A stretch of DNA of 64,000 bases from an uncultured Mediterranea sp. GTDB lineage: Bacteria > Bacteroidota > Bacteroidia > Bacteroidales > Bacteroidaceae. The stretch is from the NCBI RefSeq assembly GCF_902493215.1, contig NZ_CABUOL010000012.1:23922-87921 (forward strand). The letters are read 5' to 3'. The translations under genes were made by a program, and so were the position numbers. Below, one piece after another: positions 39,413 through 47,038 of this stretch (position 1 is its first letter; each line of letters opens with the position of its first letter). A model generated the notes under the pieces. That model was not told the DNA's origin. It did not search any database and saw nothing but the letters and a program-made list of their open reading frames with translations.

Positions 39413-39430
39413 GGTAGCCTTCGGGCTACC
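39413..39430 (+). repeat. Intergenic UUCG-tetraloop hairpin
   Basis: GGTAGCC-TTCG-GGCTACC, perfect 7-bp stem with the exceptionally stable UUCG loop, no T run, 4 bases after the DUF3560 gene. Confidence 0.75.
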
Positions 39431-39440
39431 ACTATTTAAG

Positions 39441-39620
39441 ATGGTTATGAAAGAGAAAGAAATCCTGCAAGAAATAATCGAGTGGCTGGGTAATGATACC
39501 AGCTACTTGTCTACAAGAACAGACTATGCCAGAGGGTATAAATCAGGTATAGAATGTGCAAAAGAAATTGTTGAAAGCATCATCAATAAACACGACCCTG
39601 ATTTATTATCAAACAATTAG
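39441..39620 (+). CDS. Small protein, unknown function
   Basis: A 59-residue protein (MVMKEKEILQEIIEWLGNDT) from ATG 39441, or 57 from ATG 39447. Predicted helical, with no family recognised. The stop is 73 bases before a tRNA-like gene. Confidence 0.5.
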   Translation: MVMKEKEILQEIIEWLGNDTSYLSTRTDYARGYKSGIECAKEIVESIINKHDPDLLSNN

Positions 39621-39673
39621 CAAATTGTTTCGTATGCGTTGAATCGTTATTCAAAATTGTCTTCATAATGGGG

Positions 39674-39681
39674 TATCTTTG
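39674..39681 (+). promoter_or_regulatory. -7 element upstream of the tRNA gene
   Basis: TATCTTTG fits TAnnTTTG. No well-spaced TTTG is present upstream, so only half of a promoter is supported. Confidence 0.4.
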
Positions 39682-39693
39682 TATAGATACCAT

Positions 39694-39766
39694 CGCGGGT
39701 TAGAGCAGTGGTCAGCTCGTCACTTTGACTTGGTGAAGGCCGGTGGTTCGAATCCATCACCCGCAA
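39694..39766 (+). tRNA. Phage tRNA, anticodon GAC (Val by decoding), initiator-like acceptor
   Basis: A complete cloverleaf: acceptor CGCGGGT with ACCCGCA, D arm GAGC-AGTGGTCA-GCTC, anticodon arm TCACT-TTGACTT-GGTGA, variable AGGCC, T arm GGTGG-TTCGAAT-CCATC, discriminator A. The C1-A72 mismatch is a trademark of bacterial initiator tRNA, yet the anticodon is GAC. CCA is not encoded. Charging identity should be checked. Confidence 0.75.
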
Positions 39767-39790
39767 CTAACATTTAAACTTTACACGATT

Positions 39791-40150
39791 ATGGAAATAC
39801 TTACACTTATCATCAAACAGAAGTTCTTTGACGAAATCTTGTCAGGCAAGAAAACACAAGAATTCAGAGAAATCAGGCCTACAACACAGAAGAAATACTG
39901 CCAGCTTGACGCTGATGGCTATTGTGTCGAGAAAGACGGTGTGTTACAGCCTAAGCATTACGATGCTATCCAGTTTTTTGTAGGCTACAATAAAGATAGA
40001 GCCAGCGCACTGGTAGAAGTCAAGGATGCAAAGATAGAGCTGTTTGAAGATGAAAATCACAATCTGATTGAATACACCTATCAGGGTGAGATATATCTGG
40101 CAGCACAGGTCGTTTATGACCTTGGCAGAATTATTGAAAAGCATGTTTAA
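39791..40150 (+). CDS. ASCH-domain protein
   Basis: A 119-residue protein starting MEILTLIIKQKFFDEILSGK, the usual start of an ASCH/PUA-like domain. It is a diverged paralogue of the 37358 gene. The start follows ACGATT. ASCH proteins bind RNA or nucleosides; some cleave modified nucleosides, but activity here is unknown. Confidence 0.75.
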   Translation: MEILTLIIKQKFFDEILSGKKTQEFREIRPTTQKKYCQLDADGYCVEKDGVLQPKHYDAIQFFVGYNKDRASALVEVKDAKIELFEDENHNLIEYTYQGEIYLAAQVVYDLGRIIEKHV

Positions 40151-40169
40151 CACTTTAAATTTTCGTTGA

Positions 40170-40328
40170 GTCAGAACAAACAGAAGCACATTTTCAACTG
40201 GTGGCTACCGTGGTGGCCGTAGAGGTTTGACCACAGAGAATGGTGGTCTCTCTCAGGGTGGCAGATTTATCACCCGAAGACAGCAGTATTATAATGTCCG
40301 CACAGGACTTGGTATGAGTGGCGGATAA
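40170..40328 (+). CDS. Small Gly/Arg-rich ORF without a standard start (copy 1)
   Basis: A 52-codon frame open only from GTC 40170, because TGA precedes it. Its product is Gly/Arg-rich (STFSTGGYRGGRRGLTTENG). The stop overlaps the next start (TAATG), a classical coupling signal. The segment GAGTCAGAA at its beginning is shared with two other small ORFs (41018 and 42025). Initiation is unexplained. Confidence 0.5.
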   Translation, partial: VRTNRSTFSTGGYRGGRRGLTTENGGLSQGGRFITRRQQYYNVRTGLGMSGG

Positions 40329-41002
40329 TGACACTGCAAGAAAGGACATACAGCCATATTGACCTCGTCAGACAGAATACTGACGGGGTTTTGCTGTTTC
40401 TGTCGCTGGGTAAGGATTCTTTGGTATTGCTGGACATGATCTATCCGAAGTTTGATAGAATAGTCTGCGTGTTCATGTACTTTGTCAAAGGTTTAGAGCA
40501 CATCGAAAGATGGATTGGATGGGTAAAAGCCAAATATCCGAAGATAGAGTTTGTTCAGGTACCCCACTGGAACCTTACCTACATTCTTCGCGGTGGCCTG
40601 TATTGTGTGCCAAACCACAAAGTGAAGCTTTTGAAGTTGGCCGATGTGGTGAAGGCCATGCAGCTCAGATATGGACTTTACTACACTTTCCTGGGCATGA
40701 AGAAGGCCGATGGCATGAACCGCCGCTTGATGCTGAAAGGCTATGAAGCCAATGGGTATGAGAACAACGGAATGTGCTATCCTCTGGCCGATTGGACACA
40801 GAAAGACATTCTATCTTACATGAAGCAGAACAGCCTTCCGGAGCCTGTCAGATATTCGCTAAAGGCCAGTTCGGGTGTAGGCTTTAATCTGGATTGTATG
40901 CTATGGCTGGAGAAGAACTACCCGCAGGATTTACAGAGAATTTACAAGGTGTTCCCGATGGCTGAGAGAATCCTTTGGGAACATAAAAACAAACAAAATT
41001 AA
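40328..41002 (+). CDS. PAPS-reductase/ATP-pyrophosphatase-like protein (IbrA/DndC-like)
   Basis: A 224-residue protein with an N-type ATP-pyrophosphatase loop (LFLSLGKDSLVLLDM), a fold shared by PAPS reductases, DndC and IbrA. C-terminal Cys residues (GMCYPLADWTQKDI, GFNLDCMLWLEKNYPQ) resemble the reductase family. Prophage IbrA acts with ParB-like IbrB, and here a ParB-like gene follows. Possible roles include DNA modification, gene regulation or sulfur metabolism. Confidence 0.75.
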   Translation: MTLQERTYSHIDLVRQNTDGVLLFLSLGKDSLVLLDMIYPKFDRIVCVFMYFVKGLEHIERWIGWVKAKYPKIEFVQVPHWNLTYILRGGLYCVPNHKVKLLKLADVVKAMQLRYGLYYTFLGMKKADGMNRRLMLKGYEANGYENNGMCYPLADWTQKDILSYMKQNSLPEPVRYSLKASSGVGFNLDCMLWLEKNYPQDLQRIYKVFPMAERILWEHKNKQN

Positions 41003-41017
41003 TAGGAGGAATGCAGA

Positions 41018-41254
41018 GTCAGAAGAAAAAGTTTAAATGATATTAATGCTCAAGCTGCAAGATTAAGAGCTCAGCTACAAGGAGCACAACGGTATGCAGA
41101 TGGAAGTAATAGAGCTGCAAGAATTTCACAAGCAGCCGCACAAGCAAGAAGGGTTCGAGGAATGGGACTTCTTGGAGCAAGAGATTCATCAGGGAAATTG
41201 AGGGATAGAACGACTCGGATTGGTACAGGCCGATTCGCTAATGTAAACGGATGA
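41018..41254 (+). CDS. Small basic ORF without a standard start (copy 2)
   Basis: A 78-codon frame from GTC 41018 (VRRKSLNDINAQAARLRAQL at its start), rich in Ala and Arg, ending one base before the ParB-like start. AGGAGG lies just upstream (41004-41010), so ribosomes should bind here, but no ATG, GTG or TTG is in frame. An out-of-frame ATG at 41011 runs only nine codons. Confidence 0.5.
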   Translation, partial: VRRKSLNDINAQAARLRAQLQGAQRYADGSNRAARISQAAAQARRVRGMGLLGARDSSGKLRDRTTRIGTGRFANVNG

Positions 41255-41255
41255 T

Positions 41256-41996
41256 ATGGAACTGAGCAAATACATAAAGAGTGAATCGGTGGAACTTAAC
41301 CGTTCCGCCATTCACTTTGCTGATTATAATCCTCGGAAGTTATCTGAGGAATCCCGTAAGACGTTGAAACGGGGTATCAAGAAGTTCGGGCTGGTTGGAG
41401 GTATCGTAGTCAACAAGCGGACCGGACTGACCGTCGTCAGTGGCCACCAGCGTCTGAGCGTGATGGATGAACTGCAGAAGTTTCCTGAAAATGACTACAG
41501 AATTCGCGTTGATGTCATTGACGTGGACGAGAAGCAGGAAAAGGAATTGAACATCCTGATGAATAATCCTAACGCGCAAGGTTCATGGGACTATGACGCT
41601 TTGGCCCGGATGGTTCCGGATATAGATTACCAGGATGCCGGCCTGACTGCTGCAGACCTTAACATGATTGGTTGTGATTTCCTTCTCCAAACAGAGGAAG
41701 AAAACTCCATTGCGGACGCTTTGGAGGATATGATGGCACCTGTCACAGAGCAGAAAGAAGCTGAGAAAGCCGCCAAGCAGATGGAAAGAGCTGAAAAGGT
41801 AGCTCACATGAAAGAAGTAAAGCAGCAGGTGAAGAATGCAGCCCAGAAACAGGCACAGGATATGGACGCTTATCTGATGCTTTCCTTTGACACGTTCGAA
41901 GCTAAAGCAGCCTTCTGTGAAAGGTTCGGTTACGACCCCTACTCCAAGTTTATCAAGGGTGAGGTATTCGATGAACAGATAGAAAGAATTGAATGA
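41256..41996 (+). CDS. ParB-like nuclease-domain protein (IbrB-like)
   Basis: A 246-residue protein. The N-terminal ParB-like domain spans about 10-110 (HFADYNPRKLSEESRKTLKR, then IVVNKRTGLTVVSGHQRLSV with the GHQR box). Helical, Lys-rich coiled-coil sequence follows (residues 165-205). It pairs with the PAPS-reductase-like gene upstream, as IbrB does with IbrA. It may bind or nick DNA at specific sites. The terminase gene is less than 1 kb away. Confidence 0.75.
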   Translation: MELSKYIKSESVELNRSAIHFADYNPRKLSEESRKTLKRGIKKFGLVGGIVVNKRTGLTVVSGHQRLSVMDELQKFPENDYRIRVDVIDVDEKQEKELNILMNNPNAQGSWDYDALARMVPDIDYQDAGLTAADLNMIGCDFLLQTEEENSIADALEDMMAPVTEQKEAEKAAKQMERAEKVAHMKEVKQQVKNAAQKQAQDMDAYLMLSFDTFEAKAAFCERFGYDPYSKFIKGEVFDEQIERIE

Positions 41997-42024
41997 CAAC
42001 ATGAAATTTTAGGAGGAAAGCCGA

Positions 42025-42258
42025 GTCAGAAGAAAAACATATAGCCAGTTGTATCAACAGTCAAGACGAATAATGTACAACGCCGGAAGGCAATACGGGC
42101 TTGGTACAGACAGACAAAGAAGTATAAGAGACAGAACGAGGTCTATAATGGAAAGATATGCAGCGAGAATAGACAGTTATTTCTCAAAGAGAGGAATTGA
42201 TATCTATGGCAATAAGCCTGTTTCTCGCCGCATTTATATGGGTAACAATAACGGATGA
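42025..42258 (+). CDS. Small basic ORF without a standard start (copy 3)
   Basis: A 77-codon frame from GTC 42025 (VRRKTYSQLYQQSRRIMYNA at its start). AGGAGGA lies at 42011-42017 but no in-frame ATG, GTG or TTG follows closely; a TTG at 42049 and ATG at 42070 are internal alternatives. The beginning GAGTCAGAAG matches copy 2. A short in-frame ATG-AAA-TTT-TAG sits immediately upstream. Confidence 0.5.
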   Translation, partial: VRRKTYSQLYQQSRRIMYNAGRQYGLGTDRQRSIRDRTRSIMERYAARIDSYFSKRGIDIYGNKPVSRRIYMGNNNG

Positions 42259-42261
42259 AAT

Positions 42262-42399
42262 ATGGTAGGAGATTTTATTCTTTGGCTAAAGAGGTTTATA
42301 AAGCAGAACCTTTTTTGTATCCATCATTACGTTTGGAAAGGGCCTTTAGACTTCCGCTATGAAATCTGTGATAAGTGTGGAAAATTAAAAAAGAGTTGA
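42262..42399 (+). CDS. Small zinc-finger-like protein
   Basis: A 45-residue ORF (MVGDFILWLKRFIKQNLFCI at its start) with CIHH and CDKCG motifs that could bind zinc. It begins 3 bases after the previous stop and its stop precedes the next start immediately. Missing from ordinary length filters but well packed. Confidence 0.6.
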   Translation: MVGDFILWLKRFIKQNLFCIHHYVWKGPLDFRYEICDKCGKLKKS

Positions 42400-42582
42400 A
42401 TGAAAGCATCAGAAGAATTTGGAGAAATTATTGACAGGATAGACAACCTGTTAGGAGCATTGGGGTTGCCTGTGCCAGCAGAGTTTCATGTAAATCAAAT
42501 GAAATATGAGCTCAGTGAAATTTCGGAGAAATTGAAACGAATATACGTTGAAGAAGAGGGCGAAAACCCCTGGGAGGAATAA
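42400..42582 (+). CDS. Small acidic protein, unknown function
   Basis: A 60-residue acidic, helical protein (MKASEEFGEIIDRIDNLLGA at the start). It directly abuts its neighbours and precedes the small terminase gene. No family is recognised. Confidence 0.55.
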   Translation: MKASEEFGEIIDRIDNLLGALGLPVPAEFHVNQMKYELSEISEKLKRIYVEEEGENPWEE

Positions 42583-43095
42583 ATGATGAAAAGTGAATCT
42601 CAAAAAAGCAAACATACAGGACGAAAGCCCAAATTTGACTACAAGAGTGAGGAGTTTCTCTCTCAGGTGGAAATGTATGCCAAAAAGGGATTCACAGATA
42701 GAGAAATCGCCTTTGCGTTAGGTTTGTCTCCCCAGACTTTCTGCGAGAAGAAGAATGAGCACTCTGAATTATGCGAAGTATTAGCGCGCGGGCGTGCGAC
42801 CATCACGGCTGCTGTACGTGCCAAGTTCCTTGCTGTAGCTTTGGGCGGTATCAAGACAAAAAGTACTGTAGTAAGGAAGCTGAAAGACCAGGACGGAAAC
42901 CTGACCGGCGAAGAAGAGCTTCAGGTAAGTGAAAGCGAACTGGCTCCAAATCTTCAGGCCATGTCCGTCTGGCTGTATCACCATGACGAAGAGTGGAGGA
43001 AGGTTGAACGCCGTCAGGACGAAGACGCCGATATTCCAAAGGATATTGACCAAGGAATTTCTATTGACTCATGGATTAAAAATAACCTGAAATGA
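42583..43095 (+). CDS. Terminase small subunit
   Basis: A 170-residue protein with an N-terminal HTH (AKKGFTDREIAFALGLSPQT) and a helical middle (TAAVRAKFLAVALGGIKTKS) resembling phage small terminases, which recognise the packaging site and regulate the large subunit. Its stop overlaps the large terminase start by 4 bases, the usual linkage. Confidence 0.75.
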   Translation: MMKSESQKSKHTGRKPKFDYKSEEFLSQVEMYAKKGFTDREIAFALGLSPQTFCEKKNEHSELCEVLARGRATITAAVRAKFLAVALGGIKTKSTVVRKLKDQDGNLTGEEELQVSESELAPNLQAMSVWLYHHDEEWRKVERRQDEDADIPKDIDQGISIDSWIKNNLK

Positions 43096-44360
43096 TTGTA
43101 CCCCAAGCGATATATCATCCGTTATATACCGATAGCGAGAAATTTATCATTCTCATTACCGGTGGCCGTGGCTCGGGGAAGTCTTTCAACGCTTCTACCT
43201 TCATAGAGCGGCTGACGTTCGAGATGACTCCCACAGAGAAGATAGTCCACCAGATTCTTTATACCCGTTACACGATGGTATCTGCCGGGATGTCTATCAT
43301 TCCAGAGATGATGGAAAAGATAGATTTGGATGGAACAACGAAGTATTTCAAGACCACCAAAACCGATATTGTAAACCGGATGACCGGCAGTCGTATCATG
43401 TTCCGTGGTATCAAGACTTCTTCCGGGAATCAGACCGCTAAACTAAAATCTATTCAGGGTATCACCACCTTTGTCTGTGATGAAGCGGAGGAATGGACAA
43501 GTGAGGAAGAGTTTGACAAGATTATGCTCTCCATCCGTAAAAAGGGAATCCAGAACCGGATTATCATCATCATGAATCCCTGTGACTCCAATCACTTCAT
43601 CTACAAGAAATACATCGAGAATACCCATCGGCTTGTGGAGATTGACGGTGTACCGGTTCAAATCTCAACTCATCCCAATGTTCTCCACATTCATACGACT
43701 TACTTCGACAATATTGAGAATCTTTCTCCTGAGTTCCTGAGAGAAGTCAAGGAAATGAAAGAGAAGAATCCGGAGAAGTACGCCCATGTGGTTATCGGCC
43801 GATGGGCAGACGTAGCCGAAGGTGCTGTGTTCAAGAAATGGGGTATCGTGGATGAGTTCCCGATGTGGTGCAAGCATGTAGCTATCGGGCTGGATTTTGG
43901 TTATACCAATGACCCCACAGCGGCTATCCGATGTGGAATCATAGACAATGCACTGTATCTGGATGAATTGGATTATAGAACCGGACTGCTTTCGGGAGAC
44001 ATCATAAAAACCTTGCGGCCTTGGAATTTGAGAGTGATTGCCGACAGTGCGGACCCGCGACTCATCCAGGAGATTCATAACGGAGGGATTAAAATATACG
44101 CGGTAGAGAAAGGACAAGGTTCTGTCAATGCCGGTATTGACAAGATGCAGGGAATGGAAATATTCATCACCAAGCGTTCTTATAACCTTCAACGGGAGTT
44201 CAGAAACTATGTATGGGCAAAGGATAAGGATGGAAACTACATCAACGAACCTGAAGACCATGATAATCATGGCATAGATGCTGCACGCTACTATGTGCTG
44301 GGAGAACTTCTCGGTAGAATTATGAAACCTAAAGACGTTTCAGGAATATTTGGACATTAA
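43092..44360 (+). CDS. Terminase large subunit (PBSX/XtmB-like)
   Basis: A 422-residue packaging motor. The ATPase has Walker A GGRGSGKSFNAS (about 19-30) and Walker B TTFVCDEAEEW (about 124-134). The C-terminal RNase H-like nuclease begins IGLDFGYTNDPTA (about 271) and continues VIADSADPRLI and HGIDAARYYV. It cuts and translocates DNA into procapsids. Placement after the small subunit and before the portal is standard. Confidence 0.93.
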   Translation: MIVPQAIYHPLYTDSEKFIILITGGRGSGKSFNASTFIERLTFEMTPTEKIVHQILYTRYTMVSAGMSIIPEMMEKIDLDGTTKYFKTTKTDIVNRMTGSRIMFRGIKTSSGNQTAKLKSIQGITTFVCDEAEEWTSEEEFDKIMLSIRKKGIQNRIIIIMNPCDSNHFIYKKYIENTHRLVEIDGVPVQISTHPNVLHIHTTYFDNIENLSPEFLREVKEMKEKNPEKYAHVVIGRWADVAEGAVFKKWGIVDEFPMWCKHVAIGLDFGYTNDPTAAIRCGIIDNALYLDELDYRTGLLSGDIIKTLRPWNLRVIADSADPRLIQEIHNGGIKIYAVEKGQGSVNAGIDKMQGMEIFITKRSYNLQREFRNYVWAKDKDGNYINEPEDHDNHGIDAARYYVLGELLGRIMKPKDVSGIFGH

Positions 44361-44370
44361 ACTTTAGAAT

Positions 44371-44676
44371 ATGATACGCTTTATACAAACCTCAGAAGAG
44401 TCTGGAGACTGTTCAGCTTATTACGATGTAAGACTGGATAAACCTCATACAGTTGGTGAGTTTATAAACTTAGTTCTCATTGAAAGAAAAGGAGAATGGG
44501 GCAAGTTTGAAATTTATAATCCAAACGTGAGTTGGTTGGATTATAAAAAATACGAATACCGCTATGGAGTTTTGAATGATGCAATTCCCAAAAACTTGTT
44601 AGAAAAGAAAATAATTAGCATAAAGGCTAATGGCGGCTGGACTAATATGGATTACCTTTTAAAGTTGGAACAATAA
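44371..44676 (+). CDS. Unknown protein between terminase and portal
   Basis: A 101-residue protein (MIRFIQTSEESGDCSAYYDV at its start), predicted alpha/beta, no family recognised. Low GC compared with the terminase and portal genes suggests later insertion. Confidence 0.55.
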   Translation: MIRFIQTSEESGDCSAYYDVRLDKPHTVGEFINLVLIERKGEWGKFEIYNPNVSWLDYKKYEYRYGVLNDAIPKNLLEKKIISIKANGGWTNMDYLLKLEQ

Positions 44677-44686
44677 ATGTAATAAT

Positions 44687-46201
44687 ATGAGAACCTTAGA
44701 AGAAATTTTAGCTATACCTGAAATAGAGAGAAAAATCTACTATCTGAAGAAAGGACGAAAGACCGAGCAACCAAACGCTCACGCTCTTTACAACGACTGG
44801 AATCCGAACAAGCACGAGATAGTGATAGATGAAGAGAAATACCCGAAAATCAAAATTACGACCCAGCCTGAGAAACGGATTACAGACCCGACAACCGGGA
44901 AAGAATATATTGAGCCGGCAGTAAGAAAAGAAGTTGAACCGAACAGGATTGCTCTTCCTCTCGAGCAGGACATTGTGAACATTCAGACAGCCTTCACCGT
45001 GGGAACAGAACCGGTCCTTGATTGCCAGCCGGATGAATCGGAGGAGAATCTTCTTTCGGCCTTGAAGCAGGTGTTCAAGAAAAACAAGTTGAAATACCAG
45101 AACAAGAAAGTAGTCCGGGCATGGCTGGCCGAGCAGGAAGTGGCCGAATACTGGTATGTGGTGAAGGATGACGGCTTCTGGGCAAAGCTCAAACGAAAGA
45201 TTTCAGGAATTTTCGGTAAATCTAAGCCTGAATACCGTCTGAAGAGTGCCATCTGGTCTCCGTTCCGTGGCGACAAACTCTACCCTTTCTTCAATGACCA
45301 GGGGGATTTGGTAGCCCTATCCCGTGAGTACAAGAAGAAAGACCTGAACGATGTAGAGATTACATGTTTCATGACCATTACCAAGGATATGGTTTACCAA
45401 TGGGAACTGACAAGCAACTGGACTGACAAAGGCTCATTTGCTCATGGATTCAAGAAGATGCCGGTGATTTACATGTACCGTCCGGAAGCGTATTGTGAGA
45501 AGATTAAGAGTCTTCGCGTAAGACTGGAGAAACTTCTTTCAAACTATGCAGACTGTATCGACTACCACTTCTTCCCTATCCTCATGCTTTTTGGTAACGT
45601 GGAGAATTTCTCAGGTGAGTTCAAAAACCGGGTGGTCGAGCTGACCGGCCAGGGAGCAAATGCCCAGTATCTTACCTGGTCACAGGTACCAGATACTGTC
45701 AAGTTCGAGGTGGAGACGCTGTTAAGTCAGATATACGGACTGACCAATACGCCCAGAATCTCTTTCGACTCCCTGAAGGGTACAGGAAACGCCGTTTCCG
45801 GTGTGACTTTCGACTATGTGTTCATGTCCACCCACCTTAATGTAGAGAATTTGAATGAAACCGTCGGCGAGTTCATGCAACGACGGGTAAACTTCCTTGT
45901 CTCCGCGTTGGGTTCCGTGAATTCCACCCTTGAAGAAGCCTCCGAGACTATTGACGTGGATGTGCAGATGCAGCCATACAAACTGGAGGACATCAAAGAC
46001 AAGATAGACACAGCTATCAAGGCCAAGGACGGTGAAATCTGGTCTCAACAGCGGGCCATTACCTTTGTGGGGAACGTGGATGCAGTTCTGGATGAGATTG
46101 AAGCCATCAAGGAAGAGCAGGCTGAGAAGCAGAAGAACGACATTGAGAAACAGAAACAGCTTTCCTCTCTTAAAAGTGCTGGTAGCAAATCTGAAGAATA
46201 G
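44687..46201 (+). CDS. Portal protein (SPP1 gp6-like)
   Basis: A 504-residue portal of the SPP1 gp6 type: the wing-like N-terminal part (IVNIQTAFTVGTEPVLDCQP), the conserved core (EKLLSNYADCIDYHFFPILM) and a helical C-terminus with a long coiled coil (AIKEEQAEKQKNDIEKQKQL). It forms the dodecameric DNA channel at one capsid vertex. A strong terminator follows at 46274-46303. Confidence 0.9.
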   Translation: MRTLEEILAIPEIERKIYYLKKGRKTEQPNAHALYNDWNPNKHEIVIDEEKYPKIKITTQPEKRITDPTTGKEYIEPAVRKEVEPNRIALPLEQDIVNIQTAFTVGTEPVLDCQPDESEENLLSALKQVFKKNKLKYQNKKVVRAWLAEQEVAEYWYVVKDDGFWAKLKRKISGIFGKSKPEYRLKSAIWSPFRGDKLYPFFNDQGDLVALSREYKKKDLNDVEITCFMTITKDMVYQWELTSNWTDKGSFAHGFKKMPVIYMYRPEAYCEKIKSLRVRLEKLLSNYADCIDYHFFPILMLFGNVENFSGEFKNRVVELTGQGANAQYLTWSQVPDTVKFEVETLLSQIYGLTNTPRISFDSLKGTGNAVSGVTFDYVFMSTHLNVENLNETVGEFMQRRVNFLVSALGSVNSTLEEASETIDVDVQMQPYKLEDIKDKIDTAIKAKDGEIWSQQRAITFVGNVDAVLDEIEAIKEEQAEKQKNDIEKQKQLSSLKSAGSKSEE

Positions 46202-46273
46202 AACAACCCAGTCAGAATATTTACGGGGATAATACAAAACAGAATGATATAAATCTAAAATATTGACTATTTG

Positions 46274-46303
46274 AATAGCGGTATCTTTCGAGGTATCGCT
46301 ATT
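46274..46303 (+). terminator. Terminator after the portal gene
   Basis: AATAGCGGTATC pairs with GGTATCGCTATT (12 bp with two G-U pairs) across TTTCGA, followed by TTCTTT. It separates the portal from the second HicAB cassette. Confidence 0.85.
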
Positions 46304-46334
46304 TTCTTTATCATAGTAAAAACATGAATACTTC

Positions 46335-46365
46335 TTTGTAATTATTCGTTATTTTACTATATTTG
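46335..46365 (+). promoter_or_regulatory. Promoter of the second HicAB cassette
   Basis: TTTG (46335-46338), 19-base spacer, TATATTTG (46358-46365); a consensus Bacteroides promoter 24 bases before hicA. Confidence 0.8.
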
Positions 46366-46389
46366 CATCGTAATTAAGTCTTAAACGCT

Positions 46390-46578
46390 ATGAGCTACAA
46401 ATCAGTTAAAGACGTTGTAACGCTGCTTACTGAAAATGGCTTTTGGTTCGTGAGGCAGAAAGGCAGTCACATGGTTTACACTGATGGTAGTCATGTAGTT
46501 ATTGTACCTGACCACGGCAAGAAAGGCGTTGAGAAAGGCACTTATTACAACATTCTGAGGCAAGCGGGGCTAAAATAG
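46390..46578 (+). CDS. hicA: HicA family toxin (second copy)
   Basis: A 62-residue HicA toxin. The YKSVKDVVTLLTENGFWFVR start, the catalytic-type KGSHMVYTDGSH and the ending NILRQAGLK are standard. The active-site His lies in GSHMV. A GC-rich hairpin spans its stop (46564-46585) and is followed by a T run, so it may attenuate transcription into the antitoxin gene. Confidence 0.9.
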   Translation: MSYKSVKDVVTLLTENGFWFVRQKGSHMVYTDGSHVVIVPDHGKKGVEKGTYYNILRQAGLK

Positions 46579-46591
46579 CCCCCGCCTCTTT
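46564..46591 (+). terminator. Attenuator-like hairpin across the hicA stop
   Basis: GGGGCT pairs with AGCCCC, extended by GC/GC after a bulge, with the stop in the loop region, followed by CTCTTTTGTTT. It could reduce read-through into hicB, or act on the RNA. Confidence 0.6.
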
Positions 46592-46617
46592 TGTTTAACG
46601 ATAAAAAGGAGGTCAGT

Positions 46618-47022
46618 ATGAAAACCGTAGAAGTGATTGTAGAACATGCTGGAAATAATCTTAGTGCCTATATTGAAGGTGCTCCGGTGATTACTGTCGG
46701 TAACGACGTGAAGGAAATCGAGAAAAACATGAAGGAGGCTGTTGAACTTTATCTGGATTCATGTAATGAAATGAACATCGCTCCAGTGGAAATTTTGCAG
46801 GGAGAGTTTACCTTGAAGTTCAAGATAGATGCTGCTACTTTCATCAACTATTACAGCAGTATCTTCACCAAAGCCGCATTGAGTCGGATAACCGGAATTA
46901 ATGAGCGCCAGTTGTGGCATTATGCGGCTGGAGTACACAAACCCCGTAAACAGCAGTTGGAGAAGATTCAGAAAGGTATTAACGCGCTGACAGAGGAACT
47001 GGCAGCTATAAATTTGTTATGA
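46618..47022 (+). CDS. hicB: HicB family antitoxin (second copy)
   Basis: A 134-residue antitoxin starting MKTVEVIVEHAGNNLSAYIE; AAGGAGG lies 8-14 bases upstream and fixes the start at 46618. It has the HicB partial RNase H-like fold (GAPVITVGNDVKEIEKNMKE) and a C-terminal HTH (ITGINERQLWHYAAG). It differs from the first HicB, so the two systems are likely independent. Confidence 0.88.
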   Translation: MKTVEVIVEHAGNNLSAYIEGAPVITVGNDVKEIEKNMKEAVELYLDSCNEMNIAPVEILQGEFTLKFKIDAATFINYYSSIFTKAALSRITGINERQLWHYAAGVHKPRKQQLEKIQKGINALTEELAAINLL

Positions 47023-47038
47023 TTATTAATTAAATATA

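Noticed and set aside
41011..41040. ATG at 41011 as the true start of the second basic ORF
   Set aside because: It is in another frame and stops after nine codons. A +1 shift would be needed, and the same block in copy 3 has no ATG.
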